From Eumeta japonica (lineage: Eukaryota > Arthropoda > Insecta > Lepidoptera > Psychidae), in assembly GCA_005406025.1 (NCBI GenBank), contig BGZK01000154.1:124001-188000 (forward strand): a stretch of DNA of 64,000 bases, written 5' to 3'. Under the pieces are notes generated by a model. That model saw nothing but the letters and a program-made list of their open reading frames with translations, ran no database searches and was not told the DNA's origin. A program made the translations under genes and the position numbers. Positions 47,136-59,040 of this stretch are shown here, in pieces (the stretch's first letter is position 1; each line of letters starts with the position of its first letter).

Positions 47136-48146
47136 CAGTTATGCAGCGGCTTTGTAAGAGAAACTACCCCAAGGGTATATGCAATTCAGAAGAATTCTCC
47201 TCTGAGCGTGCTCTGAGCGTCCTCTGAGCCTCTGTCCAAGCCGTCCGTCATATTCTGGGCAGGGCACGAAGACGCTTAAGTTATATGCTAGGGGCAAACG
47301 GAACAAGCCAACTATGGTACCACCTCCCATTCTGTTTTAGCATCTTTGCAACACGAGCGGGGTCTATTTAAATTTAAACGCCGTCCACCACCGTCTTGAG
47401 ACCGTCAAAACCAGTTTTGTTTCTTTTTTTATCTGAGACACGAATATCTTCTTCGGCTAATGTATCGTACTTCGATTACCTTGCTGTAATTGGATGCACC
47501 ATTGGATGCTCAGTACTGATGTATGTCTGTGCACCCGAGATGTCTGCTGCCACGACTCAGCAATCTTGAATTGAAGGATCTGTCTATATTTTGTGCAGTG
47601 TATACATAGACTGCAATGACGCCACATTTGTGTTTTCGCCTGCCTTTGCAGATCCCATAGTCGTAATACCGAAATAGACCGATTTCCTGAAAGCATTAAA
47701 ACGGCGGTTAATTCCTTCTTAAGAAAAATATTTTGACATTCCAAAATACGCTTTCTTTCTGTTGCTTTCTGTTGCACTAATTTGCAGTTAAAACACCAGT
47801 CATTTGTATGTAACAAAAAACGCAAAATATAAATGTACGTATTGTAGCAAGTGTAATACAATTTAACACTCCCAAAAAAAGTATTGTAAGTAAAATAAAT
47901 TATCCAATAAAAAGTATTGCGCTGATTTTTACTTTTAAATAAGAAACATTTAATTAGAAGTGAATTATTTTTTTACACATAGGTCAATTATAACTAATAT
48001 CGATATATTTTTTAAATAATATCAATAATTTTAAAAATTAAAACATTTAAAAAATGTTATTAATGCATTTAACTATTACAATATAAATGCATAATTTATT
48101 TTATTCTAATTTATTATATACATTCGTCTATTGAGTAATAATAATA
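47136..48146. other. No gene recognised
   Basis: Contains a 134-codon minus-strand frame (47457-47861) with several Cys and Trp residues (CFNCKL, CIHC). The spacing fits no zinc-finger class I know and no start or splice context supports it, so it is not called as a gene. Confidence 0.4.
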
Positions 48147-48290
48147 TAAACTCACGCCTATTTCCCATAAGGGTAGGCAGAGACTATAGATTTCCACATG
48201 GTGCCATCTTTGCATATCTCACTTGCCTCGCTGACATCCATCAATCTTTTCATGCAAGCTCGTCGGTTTCGGGTGCTTAAGATTTGTCCC
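48147..48290 (+). repeat. Lepidopteran dispersed repeat ('ctcacgcctatttccc' family)
   Basis: 'aactcacgcctatttcccat' is followed by 'agggtaggcagagactatag' and 'tttccacatggtgccatctt'. I recall this as a common lepidopteran repeat. A short piece ('aactcatgcctatttcctag') also occurs at 1119-1138 and 6003-6022 in the duplicated units. Confidence 0.6.
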
Positions 48291-50339
48291 CTTTTTAATT
48301 ACACTATTATATATAATAATTTAATGCTGTCATCTAAATAATGGTACGCTTATTAAACAACTGTTTTTTGACAATTTGTTCGATTATTTTTACAAAAAGT
48401 GAAATTTTACAATACTTTAGAACAAATTACGACTATCTTGTTATAGACAGGGAGATAGTGACAAAATTCCAGGCCATTTGTACCAGTATGGCGACTCTTC
48501 AGGGGTTAAAAGTACTTTATCTTGATAACACCTATCCTCGTTGTGTTCAAGCCCCTCCCAAACCAAAATTCTGAATCCGTCCTGATAGAGTTCCTCTGTT
48601 GTGTCGCATGCGCAGTCAGATTAATGATTCATATATTAACATTAATCTTTGAAGTTTAAAAATAGATTAAGGTTTTGCGTCTCATAACACATTTAAATTA
48701 AGCTAGATTTCTCGGAATAGTTGCGGCGTGGCCGACTGACGCTCGGTAGTGTGACATGCGATGTGACCAATCGCTATTTTTTAGGACATAAATTACAAAG
48801 CTGGGCACAACCGATACGTTCGTGTATTCGTGACACATATGCAGAAAGATTTTGCGTCACGCAAATGACGTGACTCGATCATCTCTCTGGAATTCTACAC
48901 GGCAAGAATTAAGTTTATTAAATTCTAAATCGGCGTTGCCGCCATTCAGAAATCTAGAATTGTCGTATCAGATTATTTAATTTTATCAGCTCACTGTTGA
49001 GGAAGACTCTCGCACATTCGTTTATTTACAATTGAGAGGATCTCTGAGAAGACTCCTATAACAACCTTTGTCACGAATGCGGTGACGACAGGAACTGACA
49101 GCTCAATATATTATTGGTGACACGCAGCGAATGGTTGTGATTTGATTTAAGTGTAAAACTCATTAGTCAATCCATTAGTGGTTAGGGTTCGAGCCCACTA
49201 TCTTATGGCTTAAAAGCAATGCTTCTGATCCCTCGGACAACATATCATATATACACCTTTATATTTCTTGATTTTTTGTATATATTAAAATAATATAATA
49301 ATTCAGTAATACTTTCTTTTGGTGGGATTCTCCAATTTTGAAACTTTGTCAAGCGATTGATAAAAACGTCATCGATCGATCCGTTCAATATTGAAATATA
49401 TTTGAATACATTACATACATTGATTGACATGTTATGTGAATAAAATTATTAAAAAGTTATAATAACATCAAGGTTCGTTGATGCGAGCGCTCCACGTGAA
49501 AATATCGTTTATTTTGTATCAATATTATAAAATCCCGTTTTTTATAACCCCTAACGCCCAAGAAAGTAGTCGAGTAGGTGGTTGAAGTTAAAAACAAGTT
49601 GCTATAATTATATATATTTACTTCAACTTGAAAGACACCTCGAAAGCTTGAGAGGCTGCTATATTTCGGCCATCAGTGGCTCACAGTGGCTCGGCCAGCA
49701 CATTTCCAGCGCCGCTCTGCCCTCGTGTCTTCTCAGCAGTTGAAACTATGAATTGGTGAGGAACCAATTCTGAATCTACCATCGGCTGTCGCTTTTAATT
49801 CGGTTCATGTCAGAAGGCGGCCCGCACGGATGAACCGCCGCACAGCGCTAAGAGCGTAGTTCCTCCCTTCGCGCTTTTACTCATCTTCCACAAATAACCT
49901 ATTATAATATCAAAATAGGTCATGGTAAGCTTTTCGTCGTCGTCTAGTTCCTTGCGTTAGTCGCCCGGAGGTTCTTCAGCTAACGCACGGAACGTGCAAC
50001 ATAAAAATAAGGCACATATTTAATTACTAGATTCGTGCTGACATTAATAATATACCATTATCACTGAATAGGATTGTAGGAGCAATAATTATTAAAATCC
50101 GTACCTATCACAACATATAACTATGGGCCAATAGTAATAAAAATTCTTCTTTTCAACTTGTATTTACAATGAAATAATAGTCGTTAATGTCATTACGAAA
50201 TAAATACAACTGTTGTTTGTTGTATTTAGAAACTTTTCATATTTTTCTATAATCTTTCCACTTTTATCTACACTTTATATCGATTATACCTCCTTATTAC
50301 CTCAGGTTAAGTTTTTTCAATTGAAATACATGTACTATA
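48291..50339. other. No gene recognised
   Basis: AT-rich sequence. A 77-codon frame at 48341-48574 (part: YLVIDREIVTKFQAICTSMA) reads plausibly but is unassigned. GC-richer parts near 49680-49870 show no signals. Some of the right-hand end may belong to the LTR element described next. Confidence 0.4.
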
Positions 50340-51020
50340 CCCTGCATTCACTTATTGAGCGATTTGATTTTATGTGTGGCGCTCGATAATTTATCCAAAA
50401 TTCTATATGGCCCTGCATAATGCCGTATTTATTTAAAGCTCTTTCCCACAATCCATCTCTTTGCACACATACCATCACCTAATATCCTACGCGAAACTTC
50501 GAACATTTCTTATTCCTATAGAATCTATTTTTTTTATTAACCTGTTTCTTTCTAATTTTTCTAATACCCTTATTAACATTGTTATTTACAAATTCTTTTC
50601 TCTGAGTCACGTTATTGTAAGACCGATTGATACTTCCTAACAGATGCATTATCCAAATGAAAGTTCGGCTCTCGGCCGTACATTAGTAAGTATAGTGTCA
50701 TCCCTGTCTAAAAGGCTTTGTACTAAAATTGGTTGCAATATAGCCTGATTGCTCACTTTCTATATTTCTAAACATATCCAAGACAAGCTGACGTATTTTT
50801 CCATTTATTCCTCTACATTCTTCACGAAATACTTTTCTCTTAATTTTCCCAATGTATTGATTAAGCCGAGATGCCCCCCGTCCAAGGTCCGTCGTGTACT
50901 ATTTTCAAAACCTCTTCAAACATGCACTTACATATGTGCATTATCTCTTTCCTTTGTCCCAAATAATTTATTCAATCGCTTCAAAATTGTGTGCCCCTCC
51001 TCTTTATTTTTTGAATTGTA
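50340..51020 (-). pseudogene. Ty3/gypsy-type integrase remnant (minus strand)
   Basis: Reading the minus strand from 51020, VHDGPWTGG and RLNQYIGKIKRK, then EKYFVKNVEE and MEKYVSLSW, resemble the zinc-binding N-terminal domain of retroelement integrases (H...GGH.G...T...I...Y.W..M...V..YV..C..C). The catalytic core is absent. The text resumes with LMYGREPNFHLDN (about 50646-50686), a block found near the end of gypsy integrase cores. A basic C-terminal part follows: RKIRKKQVNKKNRFYRNKK, then KFRVG. Several frames are used, so it is dead. No long terminal repeats were identified. The assignment to Ty3/gypsy rather than another integrase class is inference. Confidence 0.6.
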
Positions 51021-51591
51021 ATTAAAAGAATATGAAAAAAATTACTAAAGTAACGCTTAATAACTCTCAAAGAAAATTATTTGGAATGTGATCGGAACCA
51101 CCGTTTTTAAGTTATTGGCGTAAAACTGTGCTTCTCAACAAAACGACGTCAGTGCCATGAACAGACTCTATTTTGCTGGTGTACCTTAGTTTATACTAAT
51201 TTAAAAGTAATAGATGACATACCTACTTGTTTCTCTAGTTATAGGCGACTAAAGAGCTTATATCTATTATGTACGAGAAATATGGAAAAAAGTGTAACAA
51301 CGTATTTTTATCATATAGTGAATATAATATAATGGTGCATTTATTTGTAGTAACGGCTTCGAAACCCCACAGTGAACATAATCCGATATGCTCTTAGCAG
51401 GTTCTTTTTTAATAATCTCGTTAATGGCAGGGTACTTTGTGTAATTTTTTTTATAAATCTACACTTGTACACTTCGACGGTCTTACCAATATGGTCGCTT
51501 CCTTAAACTTATTTAATACATCCCTCAAAACTTTATAGATCTTCGAAGGTTTCTCCGTATACTAAGACATAACTTGAAATATATATTAACT
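51021..51591. other. No gene recognised
   Basis: AT-rich sequence between the integrase relic and a lepidopteran repeat. Nothing coding was seen. Confidence 0.5.
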
Positions 51592-51880
51592 TTTGCCCGC
51601 GGCTCCACCCGCGTAGACAAAATTACGAAAATGTTTTTGAATAGGATTTACGTGAAATCCGTTCTTAGTAAACGTCTACGACCCAAAAAAGAGTAACTAT
51701 TATACCGCCTACGTAAACAAAAATGATGAACAATTGTTTTTAGATAGGATTTGCGTGAAATTCTTAATAAGCGTTAACGAACCAAAAAAGAATGACTACG
51801 ACAAATTTCAAGTCAATCGGACCTATAGTTTGGGAGGTCTCGCGCTGGGTCAGTCCGTCTAATCAGTCCGTGCTAATGCG
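51592..51880 (+). repeat. Lepidopteran dispersed repeat with internal duplication
   Basis: The head 'tttgcccgcggctccacccg' is typical of lepidopteran repeats. The following section occurs twice ('gaataggatttacgtgaaat' ... 'cgacccaaaaaagagtaact' near 51638-51698, and 'agataggatttgcgtgaaat' ... 'cgaaccaaaaaagaatgact' near 51740-51798). The tail is 'atttcaagtcaatcggacct'. Confidence 0.7.
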
Positions 51881-52711
51881 CTGTACTGGTATAGACTTCA
51901 AGGACACACATCAGGAGCGCACTGCGATACTACGAATTCATTTCTTTTCCTGTTTATCGTCTTATAAAGATTTGGAGCCGGAAAATCCGTGTTATTTTTA
52001 AATTCGCATAATTTATTTGTCGTGTTCCAAACCAAAATGTCACTTCCATTGCTGCACTATGGTCGATTTTACGATGCAGACTCGTTATATTTCGGAGATG
52101 GCGTCAAAACAACGCCCGTGGGGCGACGTCATCGGCTTTTATGTGTGCATGTGTACGTAAAAGAACAAGAAGACTACGCATCACTCCACTCGTACCGAGT
52201 CATTTATTGTAATTTATAATTTGGACGCCGAGTTAAGTTTTCCTTGTGAGCGGGTAAGCACCGGGAACAGGATAACTCGAGAACGGTTAAAGCGGCGACA
52301 CACGTCCGCGCGGCGGCGGGCAGCGGCCGGCGCGAGCGCGTGGATTGTGTTTTAAGAACTAAGCCAGGCTGTCGACGGACGAGGTGGTGGCCGACGCAGT
52401 GCTGAAGGGTGAAATTAAACATGTACAGTGGCCGTCGCGCGCAACTGCGGTCGCGTGGGTTAAGCTTTTGGCGTTTACTCTGCAATTAATGCGTGACAGT
52501 GCATTTCTTTCAAACCTTTAGAGTTTTCGAGATTATTTCGTGTAATTCTAATTATTATATACTAAACTTTAGGATTCAAAATAAATCTCTCCAAGAAATT
52601 GTATCAAAATTGAGTTAGCATATTAGCCATGAAAAGATTAAAAAAAACATACAGGCACATTTTAATCCTTTGAACTTATGCCAGCGGCTGCACCCCCTTG
52701 AGCAGGTTTAC
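51881..52711. other. Unassigned; CpG-rich segment at 52280-52460
   Basis: A 76-codon frame (51989-52219) and a 93-codon minus-strand frame (52204-52485) are open. The second follows the high GC content of 'gtccgcgcggcggcgggcag' and neighbours. No family, promoter or splice signal supports either. Confidence 0.35.
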
Positions 52712-53060
52712 ACATGGTAGAGCCGTGCCGTAGCCGACTTGCTGCAGCACGAAAATAGGTCGGCGCGACCAGCGCGGTACCACGCTCACGGAATACAGAC
52801 GTGAAGTAAAAGTTTCCACTGTTAGATATCGTCGAGTGAGTGCAAATTCCGGTGACCCTCTTTCCCCACCATCGCCCTACTACTCTTCTACACCCTACTC
52901 CCCCTTCATCAGCCCATTTTCCCCTTCATCAGATATCCTATTCCTAACTATGAAGCTGACAACACACTAGTGATTCCTCTGGGTCGCGAGTGTCCATAAG
53001 CGGCGGTGACCATCTACACTTTGATGGCCTATATGCTCGTTTCCCCCTCAAGAATGATAT
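52712..53060 (+). mobile_element. SINE-like lepidopteran repeat, copy D (near complete)
   Basis: Runs from 'acatggtagagccgtgccgt' through 'cgtgaagtaaaagtttccac', 'cgtcgagtgagtgcaaattc' and 'tgacaacacactagtgattc' to 'gcggcggtgaccatctacac' and a short A-rich end. The block order is the same as in copy A at 18108. Confidence 0.72.
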
Positions 53061-53296
53061 TAAGAAAATCCTATCCCGTTCCGGCTCCCGGGCCTTCTTC
53101 CATGCCACTGCTGATGCACTCTCATCTCTATCGTCGCTGCTGATCTATTCCCGTCCTGCTCATAAGCGGACTAAATTACAACAGTTCCCGGTAACTCCTT
53201 CGGAACCGTAGTCCGTATACAGAACCACTACCAACAGCTGCTCCATGCTAATAAAAATTTCTTTTATATGCTTTCCACAACATATATATTATAATA

Positions 53297-54328
53297 CGAG
53301 GGTCACTCTGAAATTGTTGAGATACGCTCGATTGCCAGTTTTCCTGCAGTTACGATATGCGTGCAAGTCCACTTCACTATAAAAGCGAGCGCACTAGTCA
53401 CTTACCGCGTTCATAAACATAGGTGTCGTAAAGTTTGTTTCTGTGAAACAAGTGGAACGTGAGCACTGACGAGCCAAGATATACTGGGATTTTAAGGTTG
53501 GTCTATTCAAAAAAAAATGTTGGTCTATCAGGAAAATGATAAAAGATGACAATCTACATCTACCATATGATTTGGAATACTCTCGGGCTTGAATTCGCAG
53601 CTCTATATAAGATCTTGCATGATGAATTAAAAATGAAAAATACTGCTTCTCGCTGTGGGTTTCACATCATCTAACAAAACACTAAAAATCCGAGCTTGTA
53701 AGGATCCGCCGACAGACGTTGAAGTGATTTATTAAAGGCAGTCAACGCATAATATCTAAAACTGTAAACAGGTGATGAAAAATACTTTCCCTTTTATGAT
53801 TCGCCCACGCGTCAGACAAGTAGGGTATGGATTTATGAAGATGATTTAAAGCCAGAAGTACGTACAATGAAAAAAGTGATGTGTGCCGTGTTTTTCATAA
53901 AAAGAGGCTCGGTGAAAACTACTAAATTAAGAGGACAGAAAACTGTGACGGCGGCCTGGTGCACGCAGCACTGCTCGCCAGAAGTTCTCCAGACCCTCAA
54001 AATTATAGGCTTACTTTTTGAAGAAAAATGTCATTATTGTCTTAGAACATCCGCCTTACTCTCGGGATCTCGCAATGTACAACTTGCAGTTGTTTTTTCA
54101 TTAAAAAAATATTGAGTGGTCACCATTTTACATCAGAGGAAGAGATCGACTCTCCTATTGCTGAATATTTTAACTCTATTTCTGTAATATTGTTTTCCGT
54201 TTGTGTAAAATTCGTCTACAGAAATGTATTGATGCTGAAAGAGGCTACTTTGAAAATACGTAAATCTGATGTGTTTTACTTATAACATATAGTTTTTCTG
54301 TACCTCCATAATTTTGGAGCGACCTTCG
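53297..54328 (+). mobile_element. Degenerate mariner element with terminal inverted repeats
   Basis: The ends 'cgagggtcactctgaaatt' (from 53297) and the reverse complement of 54310-54328 ('cgaaggtcgctccaaaatt') match at 15 of 19 positions. Each end is flanked by TA (53295-53296 and 54329-54330), the mariner target site. The element is 1032 bp, shorter than the usual 1.3 kb. Inside, VTAAWCTQHCSPEVLQTLKI (about 53947-54006) and KCIDAERGYFEN (about 54219-54254) are recognisable mariner transposase blocks. The DNA-binding part is heavily decayed and the block with the second catalytic Asp is not readable. It is inactive and belongs to a different lineage from the mariner at 9950, whose core and end sequences differ. 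Confidence 0.87.
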
Positions 54329-55768
54329 TATAAATAAGCACATTAATATGCTTATAATATAAAACATCCCATCAGATACTGATCAAATTTACGCCGTTAA
54401 ATGTGATACTAAAATTTATTAGTTTATTCATGTTCATTCATTCAAGGAAACATAAATAAATTGGTAACTTTAATGATAGTTTCAATACCACACCACACGA
54501 CAATAAAGTATATAATGTAAGCTAATACAAATAGTAAGAAGTGATATTTAATAAATAACGTTTAAATTCAAAATATACAAACGTTTTTAATTATCACTTT
54601 AAATATGCGCGTGCGCACACACGCGACACATATACACACGCACGTACGCATGCACTCACGCACGCAAGTCGGCTTTGTTGACAAGGCTGTAGTTATACAG
54701 TACAAAGTATCCGCAAGACAGGAATGTAAAAATATTAGTTGTAACTGACATATAACTAACTTTACTAGTTTTTAGTTAGTTACTAAGGCAGTCGTTTTGA
54801 AATATTTATCGATAGATTATACCTGTATATATAATACATGAAATAAGAGATATGAAACATGAAAAAAGGTGTACATATAAATTCCTCTTTATATAAATTC
54901 AAAATTGAAAGTAAACTTGAGACAATAATAATTTTAGAATTCAAACTACGAGATTGATCTTTTAATTAAACAATATTAATTACAAGCGATTTAATATAAA
55001 ATCCACAAAAGATTATATTTAAAATAATATCAATATTAAAGCGATATAGAAAAAAACATCTATATCATGTAGGTTTTGGATCTATACCTCAGAAAGAGGT
55101 ATAGTAGAGATATAGAAAGAACATATAGTAGATTGTTAGCGCTACATACAAATGAAAATGTTACATGTAACTGTATCAGTAGGATTAACACTAGTAAAAG
55201 GTACCAACAATAAGGGCCGATGCTACTGAAGATATGTCTGAAGCGATCACAGCATCAGTACATATATAGTTGAGGGTCCTCCTCCGATTTCCATACGGCA
55301 TAGCATCTCATTCGTCACTATTTCATAGTCATCCACAGCCTACGTGGCTGCTCCATTCGTATAAGCTTACAGGAGTACAGGATACTATATACATAAATGT
55401 AATTTTGTTTTAGAGATAACCTTTGAACATCGCTGCGTCAACACCTTTTTATATAATATCGCACGTAATAGTTCCCTGGTACGTACGTTATGGATAAAAA
55501 TTAAACCAACGTCCGATTATTTTTCACACCTTACGCTTTACGTTATTGTGCTGTTGTATCTGTGCTTTAAGTAGTATTTTTGCCTTTTAATAATACGTTC
55601 GAGTAATATTTTCCATAACGGATAATACGTGCCCTTCTTCAAGCGCGAGCTGATCTCTCTGGTAGAGATGCCAGGAGCCACGCGAAGCACACCGGAGTGT
55701 TGAATATCGAAAGTCATAATAATAGAAAGAATCCCTACTCTTGTATATCTCAGACATGTTATTTATTT
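54329..55768. other. AT-rich, no gene recognised
   Basis: Contains an ACGC/ACAC array at 54605-54665 and long AT-rich runs. No coding frame. Confidence 0.5.
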
Positions 55769-56050
55769 CTATGAGCTTAATTCTATAAGCCCTTCGACCT
55801 CAGTGGTGAGAGGATCTGGTGGATCGAATAAAGCATTCACTGGCCACTTAACGAACTGATGGGAAGGGGGTGCCTCGTAAGAGATTACTGAGCCTGACAG
55901 AGCGTTTGGATGATTTTTGACCGTGATAAAGAATTCCTTCGAGGTTTTTTTCATAATTTTAGGAATAGTAGGGAGTTTTAAATCCTCATGAAGCACCGAG
56001 TTTTTGACACTCCTCGGTACGCCAGTTGTTCTGCGGAATCTGTTCTGTTA
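55769..56050 (-). pseudogene. Jockey-type LINE, C-terminal end of ORF2 (minus strand)
   Basis: The minus strand from about 56045 reads NRFRRTTGVPRSVKNSVLHE, then DLKLPTIPKIMKKTSKEFF, HPNALSGSVISYEAPPSHQF and NALFDPPDPLTTEVEGLIE, before a stop at 55769. This wording (R..TGAP..V.N..LH.DL.LPTI..F ... HPN.L) is the far C-terminus of Jockey-clade reverse transcriptases. The frame is intact for its last ~90 codons but nothing of the catalytic region precedes it. It is a 5'-truncated insertion. Confidence 0.83.
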
Positions 56051-56446
56051 CTACATATATTACAAATGTAATATTACAAATGTGATACTTTGTGATGATA
56101 TTTTTTTTGTTTTTAACTCCATTATGCACAGACGGCTCGAAAAATTCAAATTAAATTTAGCACACACACAGAATATTTTCTAGATGATATGCATGATATT
56201 TTATACCTCCCATTGATGTGTTTGCATGCAACAAATTATAAAAAACAAGGATCAGTATTGATATCGGGATCTAGAGCGACAGATCGATTAGAAAAGAAAG
56301 AGACCCTAAATTGAAATAGAGAACAAGGCTGAATCCGAACTAACTGTGAAATCAAACCTTAAAATCATAGATAGATAGAAAAATTACTCGGCATTGAAAA
56401 TGAGGAATTAATGAAATTAATTATATGTCCTTGCGAACAGAGCAGC

Positions 56447-56492
56447 AGGCAAAAGCTACTCAAGGATATTTATTCTTGAGTAGCTTTTGCCT
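56447..56492. repeat. 18-bp perfect hairpin
   Basis: Arms 56447-56464 ('aggcaaaagctactcaag') and 56475-56492 are exact reverse complements around a 10-base AT loop. The phrase 'cttgagtagcttttgcctgg' resembles the start of lepidopteran repeats that read 'gagtagcttttgcccgcgg', so this may be two such heads facing each other. Confidence 0.85.
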
Positions 56493-56629
56493 GGCCCCCG
56501 CTCCGTCCTAATAAGATGATGCAATATTCCGTACAAATTCAATGTTATAATTCACATTAATTAGAATTTACTTGAAACAAAATATTCTAGAAATTGAATT
56601 GTATTGATAATCTAAATTAATATTATAAA

Positions 56630-56890
56630 TGCGATAGTTTGGATAGATGTTTGTTGCTCAATCGTGCCAGAACGGATCTAAGTGATATTTAGAACAGAAA
56701 TGGGTTATAGTTTGTGATAACACATTGACTACTTTTTATCCCGAAAAAATGTATAATTTCGGTGAGATAAATTTATTTCGCCAGAACGGTTGAACTGATG
56801 TGAATGACATTTGGCACAAAGATAGATTATAGTCTGGAATAACACATATACTATTTTTATTGCGGAAAAATACATGGTTTCCGTGGGATA
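56630..56890 (+). repeat. Two tandem units of a lepidopteran repeat tail
   Basis: Two units of about 118 bases each contain a form of 'gccagaacggttgaactgat', 'ggcacaaagatagattatag' and 'ataacacatatactattttt' (first near 56665, second near 56780). The motif 'gaaccgatttgaatgaaattt...ataacacatagg' is widespread in Lepidoptera. Confidence 0.7.
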
Positions 56891-57099
56891 GATTTGTTTT
56901 TGTTTCTTACATAGCAAAGAATCGACATTATTTTTTTGCAGTGTTAGTTTGGAGCTCAGAGAATACATGTACATACACAATATATGTATGTATGTATGTA
57001 TAATATATATAATAGTTATAATAGTAGTACTGATTATAACATTCAGCAATATCGAGAGCAGCTAAAGTTTTAGTCCAGTCTAGAGAGTTAACATGGAGA

Positions 57100-57900
57100 T
57101 CCCTAGAATGTTTTAATGATTTATCCAACATGGGCTGAGGATAGTCGATCAGGTAAGCAAGATGGTGCTTGTTCAATATACACACACGATCCACCACGGG
57201 CACTGCGAAGTTAGTATTATTCGATAATATAAAGTCTAAGTACATGTTATTACTTCATGGAAAGGCGTTTAGTTGCGTTAGATTGTAGAGATTTATCGTA
57301 TCCGCAAGTCAGGTCGCTTTGCTCTTTGAGAGATAGGAACAAATGAGAAAATCGGAACTGTCTAATCTTGTCCATGTCAAATTTACAGTATTGAAGTCCT
57401 CTAGTACAGGGACTAATTGCCGTTTGCCGATCAATTGCTGATTGCCGACTTCAGGAGAATTTTTTGACAGTTTTGATGAAAGGAGGTAACGTTCTGAATC
57501 AGCAGATCAGTAGGGAGATAACATAAACAGAGACTTAATAGCTATTAGCTTGAAGCCTTTGAAGGTTTCAATAAAATTCTCAATCATATATCCTCAGTTA
57601 TAGATTCCCAAGACGTTTGGCGAATTACGTTGAAATATTATTTGTAGCAATCACAACACCACCACCATTTGTTTTGTGTGAGCAAGAACTCTGACAATCT
57701 CTTCTAAAGACATTATATGTGTTATCAATTATTTCTATATCACAAATACTGCTATCTAAGTTGGTTTCCATTAAGCAAACACTGTCATAGTTATATAGTT
57801 CAGAACATTTGCATAAATTTCAGTAACCATAGATCTAACTCTACTTAAATTATTCTCTGATGCTTTCTCCGACAATATTCTCTGATAAACTTTGATAAAA
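57100..57900 (-). pseudogene. LINE ORF2 endonuclease remnant (minus strand)
   Basis: From about 57860 down, the minus strand reads SRVRSMVTEIYANVLNY, then METNLDSSICDIEIIDNTY, FRRDCQSS and GGGVVIATNN. This is the apurinic-type endonuclease domain of CR1/Jockey LINEs (usually YDI..L.ETWL...I.D.E.....Y.V.R.DR...GGGV). The Glu of the ET motif is present; Trp is replaced by Asn. Further on, MYLDFILSNN (57245 downward) is the YLD..LSN block near the end of the domain. Frames shift several times. The reverse transcriptase that should follow is missing. It lies directly behind an ORF1 remnant in the same orientation. Confidence 0.78.
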
Positions 57901-57904
57901 ATTA

Positions 57905-59040
57905 TTAACCATATCGAAAACAATGTAAAGACCAAATTTCCACACCCAAAACAATAAAGTTGAGCATTTTTTTCAGAAACTCAGAATTTTTAATATGTAC
58001 AGCGCTGGACTCTTCGTTTTCGCGTACATACATCTGACCGTATTTCACCCATACATATCTAAAATCATTTTCCTTCGCAGCCTTACGAGCAGAATAATGC
58101 AGATGTTTCTGATCAGGAGAGAGGTGTTCTGAGCCAAATATTTTCCGTGATTGACCATTGATCCCCATGACGGACAAGTTAAGTCCGTTGTTAGGTTGAA
58201 ATTTGTTGAACGACGCGGAACCGACGATAGTATCCTTTAGGCGAGGGTTCAATGACGAGATGACAATGCGACGGGTCAGTCGGACGAAGTACCAATTTTG
58301 GCAACCCTAGGAGAGGCAATTATTAAAATATCTACTATAGAAACAGTGATAATTTCCCATAATTTTTTGAAAAGTGCCAAAGTAGTTTCACTGCGTATTT
58401 CAGATACAGCTTATAATTTGAGACTGCAGTTACGAGATATTCTTTCAATAAATGTCAAGCGGTTGCTTAACTTTAATGTTGCTTAACTTCAGATTTGAGT
58501 ATACCATTTTCTGATTCTCAGCGACTAATTCTATCATAACTCGATATCAAAATTTATTTGTGGTTGTTTAGCACGGATAAAGTCAGCCGTAATCGTGAAC
58601 TCTCATCCCTTAATGACTGTACGACGGATTGCACTTCACTGCTGACCATAGATTTGATGTTTTCTTTAATTAATTTTTGAAAATTATCTATGAAAATAGA
58701 CAACGATTTATTAAGTTTCTCATCCAGTAGATTGTTAATCTTGTCGATAGTTACAAAGTTTTCTACGGATGAAGACTAGAAGTCACCAACAGTTGCGACG
58801 CGAGACATAACCATTGATTCGGTGATAGACGAAATCACGGTCCGGCGTCCTGGGAGTTGTCAGTCGATCTGTTACGATGTGTAGCATTACTGTATGAAGG
58901 GCATATCCAATTCTCATGTTGTTCCTACGAAATAGTCAAATATCGATCCCTCTCAATATTGAGACACTGGTAAAGATATTTTTCCACATACGGTCGACAT
59001 TTCATTATGTCCTTAAAGTCAACAATTTTTTTTACAGCCG
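57905..59040 (-). pseudogene. LINE ORF1 remnant (minus strand)
   Basis: The 3' part (58252 to 57905) reads NPRLKDTIVGSASFNKFQ, then EHLSPDQKHLHYSARKAAKE and YVWVKYGQMYVRENEES. This is the C-terminal block of the ORF1 protein of lepidopteran CR1/Jockey-type LINEs (EHL.P..K.L....R..AK...Y.YVWV..G.I.VRK). Upstream, about 58770-58575, is a coiled-coil-like stretch (INNLLDEKLNKSLSIFIDNF). Near 58925 is HENWICPSYSN, the end of a PHD-like zinc finger with one Cys changed to Tyr. ORF1 proteins bind the element's RNA. Stops and frameshifts separate the parts. Confidence 0.75.

Noticed and set aside
47457..47861. 134-codon minus-strand frame with Cys pairs
   Set aside because: The Cys spacing fits no zinc-binding class, and there is no start or splice support.
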